Positions 1 through 5,525 of a stretch of DNA of 8,110 nucleotides are shown here, piece by piece; the stretch's first letter is position 1, and the number at the start of each line of letters is the position of its first letter. This DNA is from Bacillota bacterium (GTDB lineage: Bacteria; Bacillota; Clostridia; Lachnospirales; Lachnospiraceae): the NCBI GenBank assembly GCA_023415595.1, contig JAEZJW010000001.1, positions 1 to 8,110 on the forward strand, given 5' to 3'. The notes under the pieces are model-generated. The model worked only from the letters and a program-made list of their open reading frames with translations. It had not been told where the DNA came from and ran no database searches. A program made the translations under genes and the position numbers.

Positions 1-534
1 GTTAAGTCCAGCAGGTAAATATATCTTTGGCTTTATTATACCAAGCACGAAGGGTGTCTTTAGATTATTTGCTTCGAATATATTATCCTCTAGTAATTGC
101 GCTTCTTTCAGCTGCCCCCTTAAGCGTATCACAGATACTAAGCTATAAATAAGCAAGACTACGATTCCTAACATCCAGATACATGAACCAATATACATGT
201 AAATCTGCATCGGATTTACACTTGTTACAGCACTTGGAGCAGGAAGTGATCGGTTTACTATATTGTCTACAGCTTCTATCCCACTCTTAATCTGTGGAGT
301 CTTCTGATAGACAATGTCACGGGGAATCGGATTAGTATTCGTACTCTCAGGTATAATACTTAATATGCTTTCAAAGGAAAAAGGTATAATCAATCGAAAA
401 GCAACCACACTCCATAAAACATAGGAGATAAATTTAGGTGCTTTCTTAAGTAGTAGTCTGATAAGCATAACAATAAGTATAACATAGCTTGCTTTAAGGC
501 TCATATTTAAAATAGCTATCAATAAATCAATCAT
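1..534 (-). CDS. BlaR1/MecR1-type M56 family sensor metallopeptidase, N-terminal part (cut by window edge)
   Basis: The frame is open for 178 codons from an ATG at 534 and runs off the left edge. Read by hand, the protein begins MIDLLIAILNMSLKASYV. It has hydrophobic segments at about residues 3-28, 36-54 and 109-137, an exposed loop between the last two, and then a charged cytoplasmic stretch. Residues 159-178 include PFVLGIIKPKIYLP, the conserved block that precedes the zinc-protease core in BlaR1/MecR1 and other M56 proteins. The HEXXH motif and any penicillin-binding sensor domain lie beyond the window, so the ligand is unknown. A GAGGAGG ribosome binding site (541-547) sits 6 nt before the start. 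The gene begins 31 bp after the BlaI-type repressor gene and is almost certainly co-transcribed with it. In this family the membrane protease triggers inactivation of the partner repressor. The family call is secure; a beta-lactam role is not shown. Confidence 0.88.
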   Translation of the reverse strand, partial: MIDLLIAILNMSLKASYVILIVMLIRLLLKKAPKFISYVLWSVVAFRLIIPFSFESILSIIPESTNTNPIPRDIVYQKTPQIKSGIEAVDNIVNRSLPAPSAVTSVNPMQIYMYIGSCIWMLGIVVLLIYSLVSVIRLRGQLKEAQLLEDNIFEANNLKTPFVLGIIKPKIYLPAGLN

Positions 535-565
535 TCGATACCTCCTCACCTAGTTGTCATAATAT

Positions 566-928
566 TTATTTGGACTTATGCTCATCAATTAGTTTCTTCA
601 ACTCTTCTGCCTGTTGCCTATTTATTTTTTTTGCTCCAATAAAAGCTGCTAGAAATTCTGGCAGTGACCCTCCGAAGATATCCTCAACAAAGCGAACACT
701 TTGCTTTGCATAATACTCATCCTTTGTGATAATAGATGAAACAACCGAATTTTCATTTTGGAAAACACCATTATCACATAATTTCTTTAGTACTGTATAG
801 GTTGTGGACTTCTTCCAATTCATTTCTTTTTCACATAGCTTCACAAGTTCTCCTGATGCAATCGGTTCCTTCTGCCAGATTAATTCTGCAAACCTTTGTT
901 CACTTTCGGTTAATTTATATATACTCAT
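566..928 (-). CDS. BlaI/MecI/CopY family transcriptional repressor
   Basis: The protein has 120 residues, the usual size for BlaI/MecI. The N-terminal winged-helix domain covers about residues 1-75, with a recognition-helix region at 38-56 (WKKSTTYTVLKKLCDNGVF), which closely matches the family. The C-terminal part (about 76-120) is the helical dimerisation arm. By position, A95-F96 (AAF) corresponds to the Asn-Phe bond where MecI and BlaI are cleaved; this is inferred by eye. The start is supported by an AAGGAGGG ribosome binding site (934-941) 5 nt upstream. The gene heads a two-gene unit with the M56 protease, and its promoter contains two matching inverted repeats, so autorepression is likely. 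No beta-lactamase gene is visible, so the regulated target may be something else, such as another cell-wall stress function. Confidence 0.92.
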   Translation of the reverse strand: MSIYKLTESEQRFAELIWQKEPIASGELVKLCEKEMNWKKSTTYTVLKKLCDNGVFQNENSVVSSIITKDEYYAKQSVRFVEDIFGGSLPEFLAAFIGAKKINRQQAEELKKLIDEHKSK

Positions 929-941
929 TGTCGCCCTCCTT

Positions 942-960
942 GGTCTATGATCTATAGACC
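942..960. promoter_or_regulatory. Probable BlaI-type operator 1 (inverted repeat)
   Basis: GGTCTAT (942-948), a 5-bp spacer, then ATAGACC (954-960) form a perfect 7-bp inverted repeat. It lies just downstream of the predicted transcription start of the repressor gene, where a bound repressor would block transcription. It shares the core GTCTAT-N5-ATAGAC with the second repeat, centred 29 bp away. Assignment to the neighbouring repressor is inferred from position and repetition. Confidence 0.72.
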
Positions 961-970
961 TTATACGCTT

Positions 971-999
971 AGTCTATATCATATAGACCGAAATGTCAA
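971..999 (-). promoter_or_regulatory. Promoter of the repressor-protease unit
   Basis: On the minus strand a perfect -35 TTGACA (994-999) is followed after 17 bp by TAGACT (971-976), which matches 4 of 6 of the -10 consensus. The predicted start is near 964, about 35 nt before the repressor ATG. The palindrome at 972-988 overlaps the spacer and the -10. Confidence 0.65.
972..988. promoter_or_regulatory. Probable BlaI-type operator 2 (inverted repeat)
   Basis: GTCTATAT, a central C at 980, and ATATAGAC form a perfect 17-bp palindrome. It occupies the spacer and -10 region of the repressor promoter. The core equals that of operator 1, and the centres (951 and 980) are about three helical turns apart, which would put two dimers on the same DNA face. 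A degenerate third copy (GTCTAT-N5-GTAGAA) lies at 1008-1024, upstream of the -35. Confidence 0.72.
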
Positions 1000-1020
1000 T
1001 AGAATCAGTCTATCCCCTGT

Positions 1021-1074
1021 AGAAATACAAAAGGAGCTTTCCCCTTACCGAATTTCGGCTTGGAAAAAGCTCCT
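1021..1074 (-). terminator. Intrinsic terminator of the SRPBCC-VOC unit
   Basis: In minus-strand RNA, AGGAGCUUUUUCC (from 1062-1074) pairs with GGGGAAAGCUCCU (from 1032-1044) over 13 bp, including two G-U pairs. The 17-nt apex holds an inner CCGAA/UUCGG palindrome. The stem is followed by a U-rich run, UUUUGUAUUUCU (1020-1031). In the opposite orientation the two G-U pairs become A-C mismatches, so the structure is tuned for the minus strand. It ends transcription before the repressor promoter. Confidence 0.75.
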
Positions 1075-1087
1075 ATGATCTTATAAC

Positions 1088-1192
1088 TTACTTCTCATAT
1101 GATCCGTCCTTATTGAGTCTTACAATCTGGTTGTTCCATGGTATTAAAAAAGCTGAACTCCTTTGATTACCGGCTGGCTCAGTACCTGTTAT
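1088..1192 (-). pseudogene. Start-less 34-codon tail fragment (possible gene remnant)
   Basis: The minus strand is open from just after an in-frame TAA (1193-1195) to a TAA at 1088-1090. The 34 codons contain no ATG, GTG or TTG. The encoded stretch has ordinary protein composition and ends WNNQIVRLNKDGSYEK, like a genuine C-terminus, with the stop 13 nt before the terminator hairpin. It lies between the VOC stop (1198) and the terminator. The simplest reading is a 3' end left after deletion or replacement of an older gene that used the same terminator. A chance open frame cannot be excluded. The family was not recognised. Confidence 0.3.
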
Positions 1193-1197
1193 TTAAA

Positions 1198-1626
1198 TTA
1201 CATTTCTGTTTCGTCATTTATATGACTAACCTGCCATTCGATACCAAACTTATCTGTCAGACTACCGTAGGCTTTGCTCCAGAAGGTTTCAGTAAGCTCC
1301 TGGCCTATGACTCCTCCTTCACTTAGTTTATTATAATAAGACTTTAATTGATCCACACTGGTACTAATTAATGTCAGGGATACATTATTTCCCACAGTAA
1401 AGGGGCTGCCCGGAAATGTATCAGAGAACATAACAACACTACCATTAATGTTCAGCCTTGAGTGCATGATTAAAGGCTTAACTTCCTCCGGAAGAATAAA
1501 TTCAGGGTTAGGTGGTGTTTCTCCATAAGTCATAGTCTGATATTGCTTTGTTCCGAATACCTCTTCATAAAACTCTAATGCTTCACGGCAGTTGCCATTA
1601 AAATAAAGATAAACGTTAATACCCAT
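1198..1626 (-). CDS. PhnB/YjdN-type VOC (glyoxalase-fold) protein
   Basis: The protein has 142 residues and begins MGINVYLYFNGNCREALEFY, the characteristic start of the PhnB/YjdN branch of the vicinal oxygen chelate superfamily. Near the C-terminus, FWSKAYGSLTDKFGIEWQVSH matches the conserved ending of that group (Phe-Trp, then Gly-x-x-x-Asp-x-Phe-Gly-x-x-Trp). Small proteins of this type are mostly of unknown biochemical function; some superfamily members are metalloenzymes or drug-binding resistance proteins. The frame is open further, to an ATG at 1683, but the AAGGAGG site at 1634-1640, 7 nt before 1626, and the family N-terminus both fix the start at 1626. It follows the SRPBCC gene by 46 bp in the same direction and probably shares its transcript. 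SRPBCC and PhnB-type genes are often paired in bacterial genomes. Confidence 0.88.
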   Translation of the reverse strand: MGINVYLYFNGNCREALEFYEEVFGTKQYQTMTYGETPPNPEFILPEEVKPLIMHSRLNINGSVVMFSDTFPGSPFTVGNNVSLTLISTSVDQLKSYYNKLSEGGVIGQELTETFWSKAYGSLTDKFGIEWQVSHINDETEM

Positions 1627-1672
1627 ATAATTTCCTCCTTTATGCTTAAGTGATAATCTTATATAACCCGGT

Positions 1673-2101
1673 CTACTCAGCAAGAGTTTTTATACGTTCC
1701 AGGGCTCTGGGAAACCTGATATTAAAGATCTCCTCCAGTTCTTCAGGAACATCGAATTTAACAATTAATGTAGTAACTCCACTTTTTTCGGTAAGGGAGT
1801 AACTCTCTGTCCCTCCAGTCCACTCTTTTGCACGTTCCTGCTGCCCACTATCTTTTGTATCTGCACTGTGCCTGAATAATACAAACTCATTCGGATTAAG
1901 TTTCTCTATCAGACTTGTCACACCGTAACCATTTTCAGATGATATATACTCGATTTCCTTTCCTTCTTTCATTTCTCCTTTCATATATGTACCTTCATCA
2001 ATTATATTAGCCCAGTCCCGGAAGGTAATATCATCCCATAGAGTTGCCCAGACTCTTTCCTTTGATGCATTTATTTCAATTAAGAATTGAAGTTCTTTCA
2101 T
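1673..2101 (-). CDS. SRPBCC/AHSA1-like (Bet v1 fold) protein
   Basis: The protein has 142 residues. The first strand and helix, LQFLIEINASKERVWATLWD (residues 4-23), followed by FRDWA, form the typical opening of the START/Bet v1-like superfamily called SRPBCC or AHSA1 domain. Alternating strands follow, and a long C-terminal helix ends in FPRALERIKTLAE. Such proteins form a deep hydrophobic pocket; substrates in this subgroup are unknown, so no reaction is assigned. The start at 2101 is forced, because an in-frame TAG lies four codons upstream. The ribosome binding site next to it is poor (AAAGAAGAT), while a strong GGAAGGAGAG lies at 2137-2146 on the far side of a 25-nt inverted repeat. It is the first gene of a probable pair with the VOC gene. 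Confidence 0.82.
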   Translation of the reverse strand: MKELQFLIEINASKERVWATLWDDITFRDWANIIDEGTYMKGEMKEGKEIEYISSENGYGVTSLIEKLNPNEFVLFRHSADTKDSGQQERAKEWTGGTESYSLTEKSGVTTLIVKFDVPEELEEIFNIRFPRALERIKTLAE

Positions 2102-2111
2102 ATCTTCTTTC

Positions 2112-2136
2112 TATACTAAAAATATAGTTTAGTATA
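2112..2136. repeat. Perfect 9-bp inverted repeat before the SRPBCC gene (operator or mRNA hairpin)
   Basis: TATACTAAA (2112-2120) and TTTAGTATA (2128-2136) are perfect reverse complements around a 7-bp spacer. The repeat ends 10 bp before the SRPBCC ATG. On the minus strand it includes TATACT, a 5-of-6 match to a -10 box, but no convincing -35 was found. It may be the operator of a regulator encoded elsewhere. Alternatively it may be an AU-rich mRNA hairpin between the strong SD-like sequence at 2137-2146 and the start codon. Confidence 0.6.
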
Positions 2137-2211
2137 CTCTCCTTCCTTTTATCTGATTAAATCCAATATAATATTAGAGGCTGAAATATGGAATATCGTC
2201 AAATAGCTTTG

Positions 2212-2601
2212 TTACTCCATGCGCAAGAGTACGCCTTTACGCTTATTGATATTTTTATAGTCCCATTGAATTTCAATTGATTTATTCAGCCACAGAGTTA
2301 ACTGCGCCACATTTATTTGATCAACCTCAATATAAAGTGCTTCTGCAGCCTTATATTTTCCTACGGGCTTTAAGTCTTCTTCTTCAAATGTCTGTCCACT
2401 CCAGAAAAGCAATTGGATGTGGTTTTTGAGTTTGCAGTAACCTACAATCGGATTGTCGTTAATGAACCATACAGGACCTCCATGCCAGATCTTGCTCTTT
2501 GATTGAGGAAGGTTTCGATTGATTTCATCCATTAGCATATTACAAATCTTTTGATCTGTTGCTGACAGCGATGAATTATAGCTTTCGATTTCATCATTCA
2601 T
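2212..2601 (-). CDS. DUF1801 (YdhG/Fra-like fold) protein, putative iron-related
   Basis: The protein has 129 residues. The block at 37-69, beginning KIWHGGPVWFINDNPIVGY and continuing through HIQLLFWSG, is characteristic of DUF1801. A C-terminal helix bearing LTLWLNKSIEIQ follows. This family includes Bacillus subtilis Fra (YdhG), a frataxin-like iron chaperone that supplies iron for Fe-S and heme assembly, but many members are uncharacterised and this one is not an obvious Fra orthologue. The start is supported by AAGGAGG (2609-2615) 7 nt upstream. The promoter at 2679-2707 is overlapped by a near-consensus Fur box, so expression probably rises under iron limitation. That context independently favours an iron-related role; the role itself is inference. 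It is cytosolic, with no signal peptide or membrane segment. Confidence 0.82.
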   Translation of the reverse strand: MNDEIESYNSSLSATDQKICNMLMDEINRNLPQSKSKIWHGGPVWFINDNPIVGYCKLKNHIQLLFWSGQTFEEEDLKPVGKYKAAEALYIEVDQINVAQLTLWLNKSIEIQWDYKNINKRKGVLLRME

Positions 2602-2678
2602 ATAGGGGCCTCCTTATCATATACTCAAATAATTTATCCGTAAGATTAATATTATGTACTTTTTCTCTATGTAACTTT

Positions 2679-2707
2679 ATTATCATTTAATTGATAATCA
2701 TTGTCAA
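2679..2707 (-). promoter_or_regulatory. Promoter of the DUF1801 gene
   Basis: On the minus strand a perfect -35 TTGACA (2702-2707) and a -10 GATAAT (2679-2684, 5 of 6) are separated by exactly 17 bp. The predicted start is near 2672, giving a leader of about 70 nt before the ATG at 2601. The site lies between the terminator of the upstream transporter gene and the DUF1801 gene, so this gene has its own transcript. Confidence 0.75.
2692..2706. promoter_or_regulatory. Fur box overlapping the DUF1801 promoter
   Basis: TGATAATCATTGTCA matches the 7-1-7 Fur consensus TGATAATNATTATCA at 13 of 14 defined positions. The positions that separate Fur from PerR boxes (G at 2, C at 14) are both of the Fur type. 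The left half, TGATAAT (2692-2698), also pairs as an inverted repeat with ATTATCA (2679-2685), giving three half-sites from -10 to -35. Binding there would block RNA polymerase. Confidence 0.65.
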
Positions 2708-2744
2708 TATCAATTTGTATACTATTCAATTATTCGCTTACATG

Positions 2745-2785
2745 AAAAATGAGGTCTGTGGCACCGGCTAGGTGACAAAGACCTC
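2745..2785 (-). terminator. Intrinsic terminator of the MATE gene
   Basis: Arms at 2751-2765 and 2771-2785 are complementary over 15 bp with two mismatches and a 5-nt loop; the outer GAGGTCT/AGACCTC pairing is perfect. On the minus strand the hairpin is followed by ATTTTT (2745-2750). It lies about 40 bp after the MATE stop and insulates the DUF1801 gene. Confidence 0.7.
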
Positions 2786-2826
2786 TATCTTTATGTAAAT
2801 CAAAAACTTTTGGGATATCTGCAGCC

Positions 2827-4182
2827 TTATTCCCCCCGTTCCCTGACCTTCTTCCTTGCATAGAAGAAGCTGCCTACCTGACCAATTCCCGCCAGTGCCC
2901 AGGTAATCGGATAACAGGCAAAAAGCATGAGGACCGTGGGAAACCAAGCGAAGAAGGTAGCCAGCCATACGATACGCATTAGGCAGGCTCCAACTAAGGT
3001 ACAGATCATCGGCAATATGGAGAAGCCCATACCGCGGGTCAAGCCCGGGAATACATTCATGATGCCACAGGTAAAGTATGCAATCATCAGGACATTGATT
3101 CGGATGATACCAAGCCTGATAACCTCCGGATCTGAGGTAAATATGGATAACAAGGGTCTGCTGAGTAGCATGGTCAATCCACCCAGAACAATCCACGTAA
3201 CAATGATCAATATCGTACAGATCTTCGCTACCTTGTCGATCCTGTCATATTTTTTAGCTCCCATGTTCTGACCGGTGAAGGTAATGGCAGCATTGTAATA
3301 GGCATTCATGGAAGTAGCGACGAATCCCTCGATATTTCCTGCCGCAGAGCCGGCTGCCACCATGGGAGAACCGAAGGAATTGATGGCTGATTGAATTAAT
3401 ACATTGGAAACAGAGAACAGCAGTCCCTGCAATCCGGCAGGCAGACCAATCTGAATAATCTGCTTCAGTTTTCTGCCGTCAATGTGCAGCTTCTTCAGAG
3501 TCAGGCGAATGGATTCCTCCTTATTACGGATAAGGCATAAAAGCACCAATATCATCGACAGATACTGGGAAATCACCGTTGCCCAGGCCACACCAGCCAC
3601 ACTCATATGCAGAACTATGACAAAAAACAGGTTCAATATTACATTTACAACCCCGGATATCAGCAAATAGAACATAGGCCGACGGCTGTCACCGACAGCA
3701 CGCAGTATCGCAGCGCCAAAGTTGTATATCATACTGGCCGGAAGGCCCAGAAAATAAATTCTCATATACAGGGCAGATAAATCAATGATGTCCTCAGGAG
3801 TACCCATCATAATTAATAACGGGCTGCATAACAAAAGACCTAGTGCCATTACTAGGATACCACCAATGATACTTATGATAATCGAAGTATGTACCGACCT
3901 GCTGACTCCATCCGGCCGTCCTGCACCGTAATTCTGGGCTACAATGACACTGGTTCCCACCGATAGCCCCATGAATAAGTTTACAATCAGGTTAATGATT
4001 GCACCGGTTGCGCCAACTGCTGCCAAGGCCTCCTTGCCGGAGAATCTTCCGACTACTACCATATCTGCTGCATTAAACAGCAGCTGAAGAATATTCATCG
4101 CCATGATAGGCAAGGCAAAGAGAACCATTTTACCAAATATAGGACCGTTGCACATGTCCTTATCCCGATTTCTAAATATCAT
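2827..4182 (-). CDS. MATE family efflux transporter
   Basis: The protein has 451 residues, the normal MATE length, with about 12 hydrophobic segments. The two halves are internally similar: AQNYGAGRPDG (82-92) is mirrored by GQNMGAKKYDR (304-314), and LRAVGDSRRPM (160-170) by TRGMGFSILPM (382-392). These are hallmarks of the NorM/DinF superfamily. The N-terminal motif GPIFGKMVLFALPIMAMNILQLLFN (positions 13-37, split here by family convention) fits the many Clostridia paralogues. These pumps export cationic drugs, dyes or metabolites using a Na+ or H+ gradient; the substrate cannot be predicted. A GAAGGAA site (4191-4197) lies 8 nt before the ATG. No clear promoter was found. The gene is divergent from an AraC-family regulator with a ligand-binding domain, which probably controls it. 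Confidence 0.94.
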   Translation of the reverse strand: MIFRNRDKDMCNGPIFGKMVLFALPIMAMNILQLLFNAADMVVVGRFSGKEALAAVGATGAIINLIVNLFMGLSVGTSVIVAQNYGAGRPDGVSRSVHTSIIISIIGGILVMALGLLLCSPLLIMMGTPEDIIDLSALYMRIYFLGLPASMIYNFGAAILRAVGDSRRPMFYLLISGVVNVILNLFFVIVLHMSVAGVAWATVISQYLSMILVLLCLIRNKEESIRLTLKKLHIDGRKLKQIIQIGLPAGLQGLLFSVSNVLIQSAINSFGSPMVAAGSAAGNIEGFVATSMNAYYNAAITFTGQNMGAKKYDRIDKVAKICTILIIVTWIVLGGLTMLLSRPLLSIFTSDPEVIRLGIIRINVLMIAYFTCGIMNVFPGLTRGMGFSILPMICTLVGACLMRIVWLATFFAWFPTVLMLFACYPITWALAGIGQVGSFFYARKKVRERGE

Positions 4183-4484
4183 TTCATCGCTTCCTTCGTT
4201 TTATGTCGTTTTTTAATCGAGAATAGCAAGCAAATTAACTTTACCATACTCCAGCAATGATTTCTACCTATTTACTAAAACAATTTCTTAGGCTTCGACC
4301 ACTTCTTTCAGGAAGCCATTCATGATAAAGGGGTACTGGTGTTTCAAGTGTCCTTAGCAATTATAAAGTGTTTATTAGGCAGTAATTATCAGGTAGTGAA
4401 GTATAGTCAAGCAGGTTGATATATAATTGGTAAATTGCTATAATTTAGTAAACCAAATAATAGTTGAAGAAAGAGGAACATTCC
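4183..4484. other. Divergent intergenic control region between pump and regulator
   Basis: These 302 bp contain no credible gene. Seen here are the regulator's promoter (4416-4444), a 6-bp inverted repeat TAAATT-N5-AATTTA (4431-4447) lying over its -10, and the 9-mer TTTAGTAAA present twice, inverted at 4271-4279 and direct at 4444-4452. On the pump side only a weak TTAATT-17-TAAAAA pair could be found, so its promoter may depend on an activator. Confidence 0.5.
4416..4444 (+). promoter_or_regulatory. Promoter of the AraC-family regulator
   Basis: A -35 TTGATA (4416-4421, 5 of 6) is followed after exactly 17 bp by a perfect -10 TATAAT (4439-4444). Transcription should start near 4451, about 34 nt before the ATG at 4485. 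Confidence 0.75.
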
Positions 4485-5384
4485 ATGGACTGGATTGGCG
4501 GCCTGCAAAAATCAATTGAATATATCGAGTCGAATATGATCAATCAGGATGATAGCTTAAGTCTCTATAAGATTGCCGGACAGGCGAATTCCTCCGAGTA
4601 TAATTTTCAGAAAGTTTTCAGTATCGTTACCGGTATTACGGTCGGTGAATATATCCGAAACCGCAGACTTGCGCTCGCCGGTGAGGAGCTTTTGTTAACG
4701 GATGCCCGGATACTTGACATTGCACTGAAGTATGGGTATGAGACAGCAGAAAGCTTCACGAAGGCTTTTACAAGGTTTCATGGGATTACCCCGAATACCG
4801 CCCGTAAGAATAATGCGGGGTTGAAGCTGTATAACCGGCTTAATCTCCATATTCGGGTGGAGGGTGGAAGTACACTGGATTATCGTGTGGTCCGGCATAA
4901 TCCTATCAGATTACTAGCCAGATCGATGATATTCACTGCTGCCCAGCTGGAGGATCATAAAGCCGCTATTCAGGAATTTATGGCGCACTGTCAGAAGGAT
5001 GGGATGTATGAATACCTGCTTCATAAGAAGAGTGAAGCAACCTATTTTACTGATGCCATTCTGGGTTATCATGATACGGTTCCTTGTCCTGATGGAGATA
5101 AGATCCGGTTCAGTGTAGGCGTAGAATATGAGGGTCCCCTGCAAGAATTAGCTTCCTCTGATTATCATTTCATAGAAGTACCTGCAGATAAATGGTTGGT
5201 ATTTACTTGTACCGGGAGGCGGCCACAGGCAATACAGGACCTGTGGTTCAGAATCTATACGGAGTTCCTGCCCTTCTCCACTTACCGGATCAGAGAGAAT
5301 GGTACACTGGAGGTATGCAGAGAGGGTTTCAGAAATGGGGACGATGTTGTCAGTGAATTATGGCTTCCGTTAGCAAACGGTTAA
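4485..5384 (+). CDS. AraC family regulator with C-terminal GyrI-like effector-binding domain
   Basis: The protein has 299 residues. Residues 5-108 form the AraC/XylS double helix-turn-helix domain, with first helix region LYKIAGQANSSEYNFQKVF (27-45) and second DIALKYGYETAESFTKAF (78-95). The family signature ends FTRFHGITPN (95-104). From about 131 (LDYRVVRHNPIRLLARS) to the end lies a GyrI-like/SOUL-fold effector-binding domain, used in Rob and similar regulators to sense bulky hydrophobic or cationic compounds. An upstream in-frame TTG at 4464 was not chosen. The ATG at 4485 has AGAGGA 7 nt upstream, and MDWIGGLQKSIEYIE is the usual N-terminus. The gene is divergent from the MATE pump, so a drug-responsive switch for the pump is likely but inferred. 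It might also regulate the lipoprotein gene downstream. Confidence 0.92.
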   Translation: MDWIGGLQKSIEYIESNMINQDDSLSLYKIAGQANSSEYNFQKVFSIVTGITVGEYIRNRRLALAGEELLLTDARILDIALKYGYETAESFTKAFTRFHGITPNTARKNNAGLKLYNRLNLHIRVEGGSTLDYRVVRHNPIRLLARSMIFTAAQLEDHKAAIQEFMAHCQKDGMYEYLLHKKSEATYFTDAILGYHDTVPCPDGDKIRFSVGVEYEGPLQELASSDYHFIEVPADKWLVFTCTGRRPQAIQDLWFRIYTEFLPFSTYRIRENGTLEVCREGFRNGDDVVSELWLPLANG

Positions 5385-5461
5385 GTACATATAGGTCCGG
5401 ACAAAAGTGAACAGAAAATGTCAAGACTGCGGGGTTTATTTCTGATAAAATCATGTTACTG

Positions 5462-5497
5462 GCGAGGATATATAGAGGTGCTTCGCTTTTAATTTTT
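5462..5497 (+). terminator. Possible weak terminator after the AraC-family gene
   Basis: GCGAGG (5462-5467) can pair with CTTCGC (5481-5486), one pair being G-U, around a 13-nt loop. A T-rich run TTTTAATTTTT (5487-5497) follows directly. The stem is short, so some read-through into the lipoprotein gene is plausible. No convincing separate promoter for the lipoprotein gene was identified between 5385 and 5525. Confidence 0.35.
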
Positions 5498-5525
5498 ATG
5501 TCAATACAGAAAAAGGGGATATAAA

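Noticed and set aside
736..957. Plus-strand open frame opposite the BlaI-type gene, and similarly 1138-1326 opposite the VOC gene
   Set aside because: Both are antisense to well supported genes, have low-complexity-like composition and no ribosome binding site.
1198..1683. Longer 161-residue version of the VOC protein starting at 1683
   Set aside because: It would overlap the SRPBCC gene by 11 bp, and its first 19 residues are unlike the family. The ATG at 1626 has an ideal AAGGAGG and the conserved N-terminus.
2768..3271. Open frames of 142 codons (minus, 2768-3196) and 114 codons (plus, 2927-3271) inside the MATE region
   Set aside because: They lie in other frames of a clearly coding MATE gene, lack recognisable domains and have no ribosome binding sites; they are shadows.
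4291..4317. GGCTTC...GAAGCC hairpin in the divergent region
   Set aside because: Only 6 bp with a long loop, no T-run and no gene ending nearby.
4695..5144. Minus-strand open frames (4695-4898 and 4914-5144) opposite the AraC-family gene
   Set aside because: Antisense to a conserved gene, with no family match or start signals.
4464..5384. TTG start seven codons upstream for the AraC-family gene
   Set aside because: No good ribosome binding site precedes it. The ATG at 4485 has AGAGGA at proper spacing and the usual family N-terminus.
5367..5402. CCGTT/AACGG hairpin (5367-5380) and GTCCGGAC palindrome (5395-5402) at the end of the AraC-family gene
   Set aside because: Stems of 4-5 bp with no following T-run, partly inside the coding region; too common by chance to call a terminator or operator.
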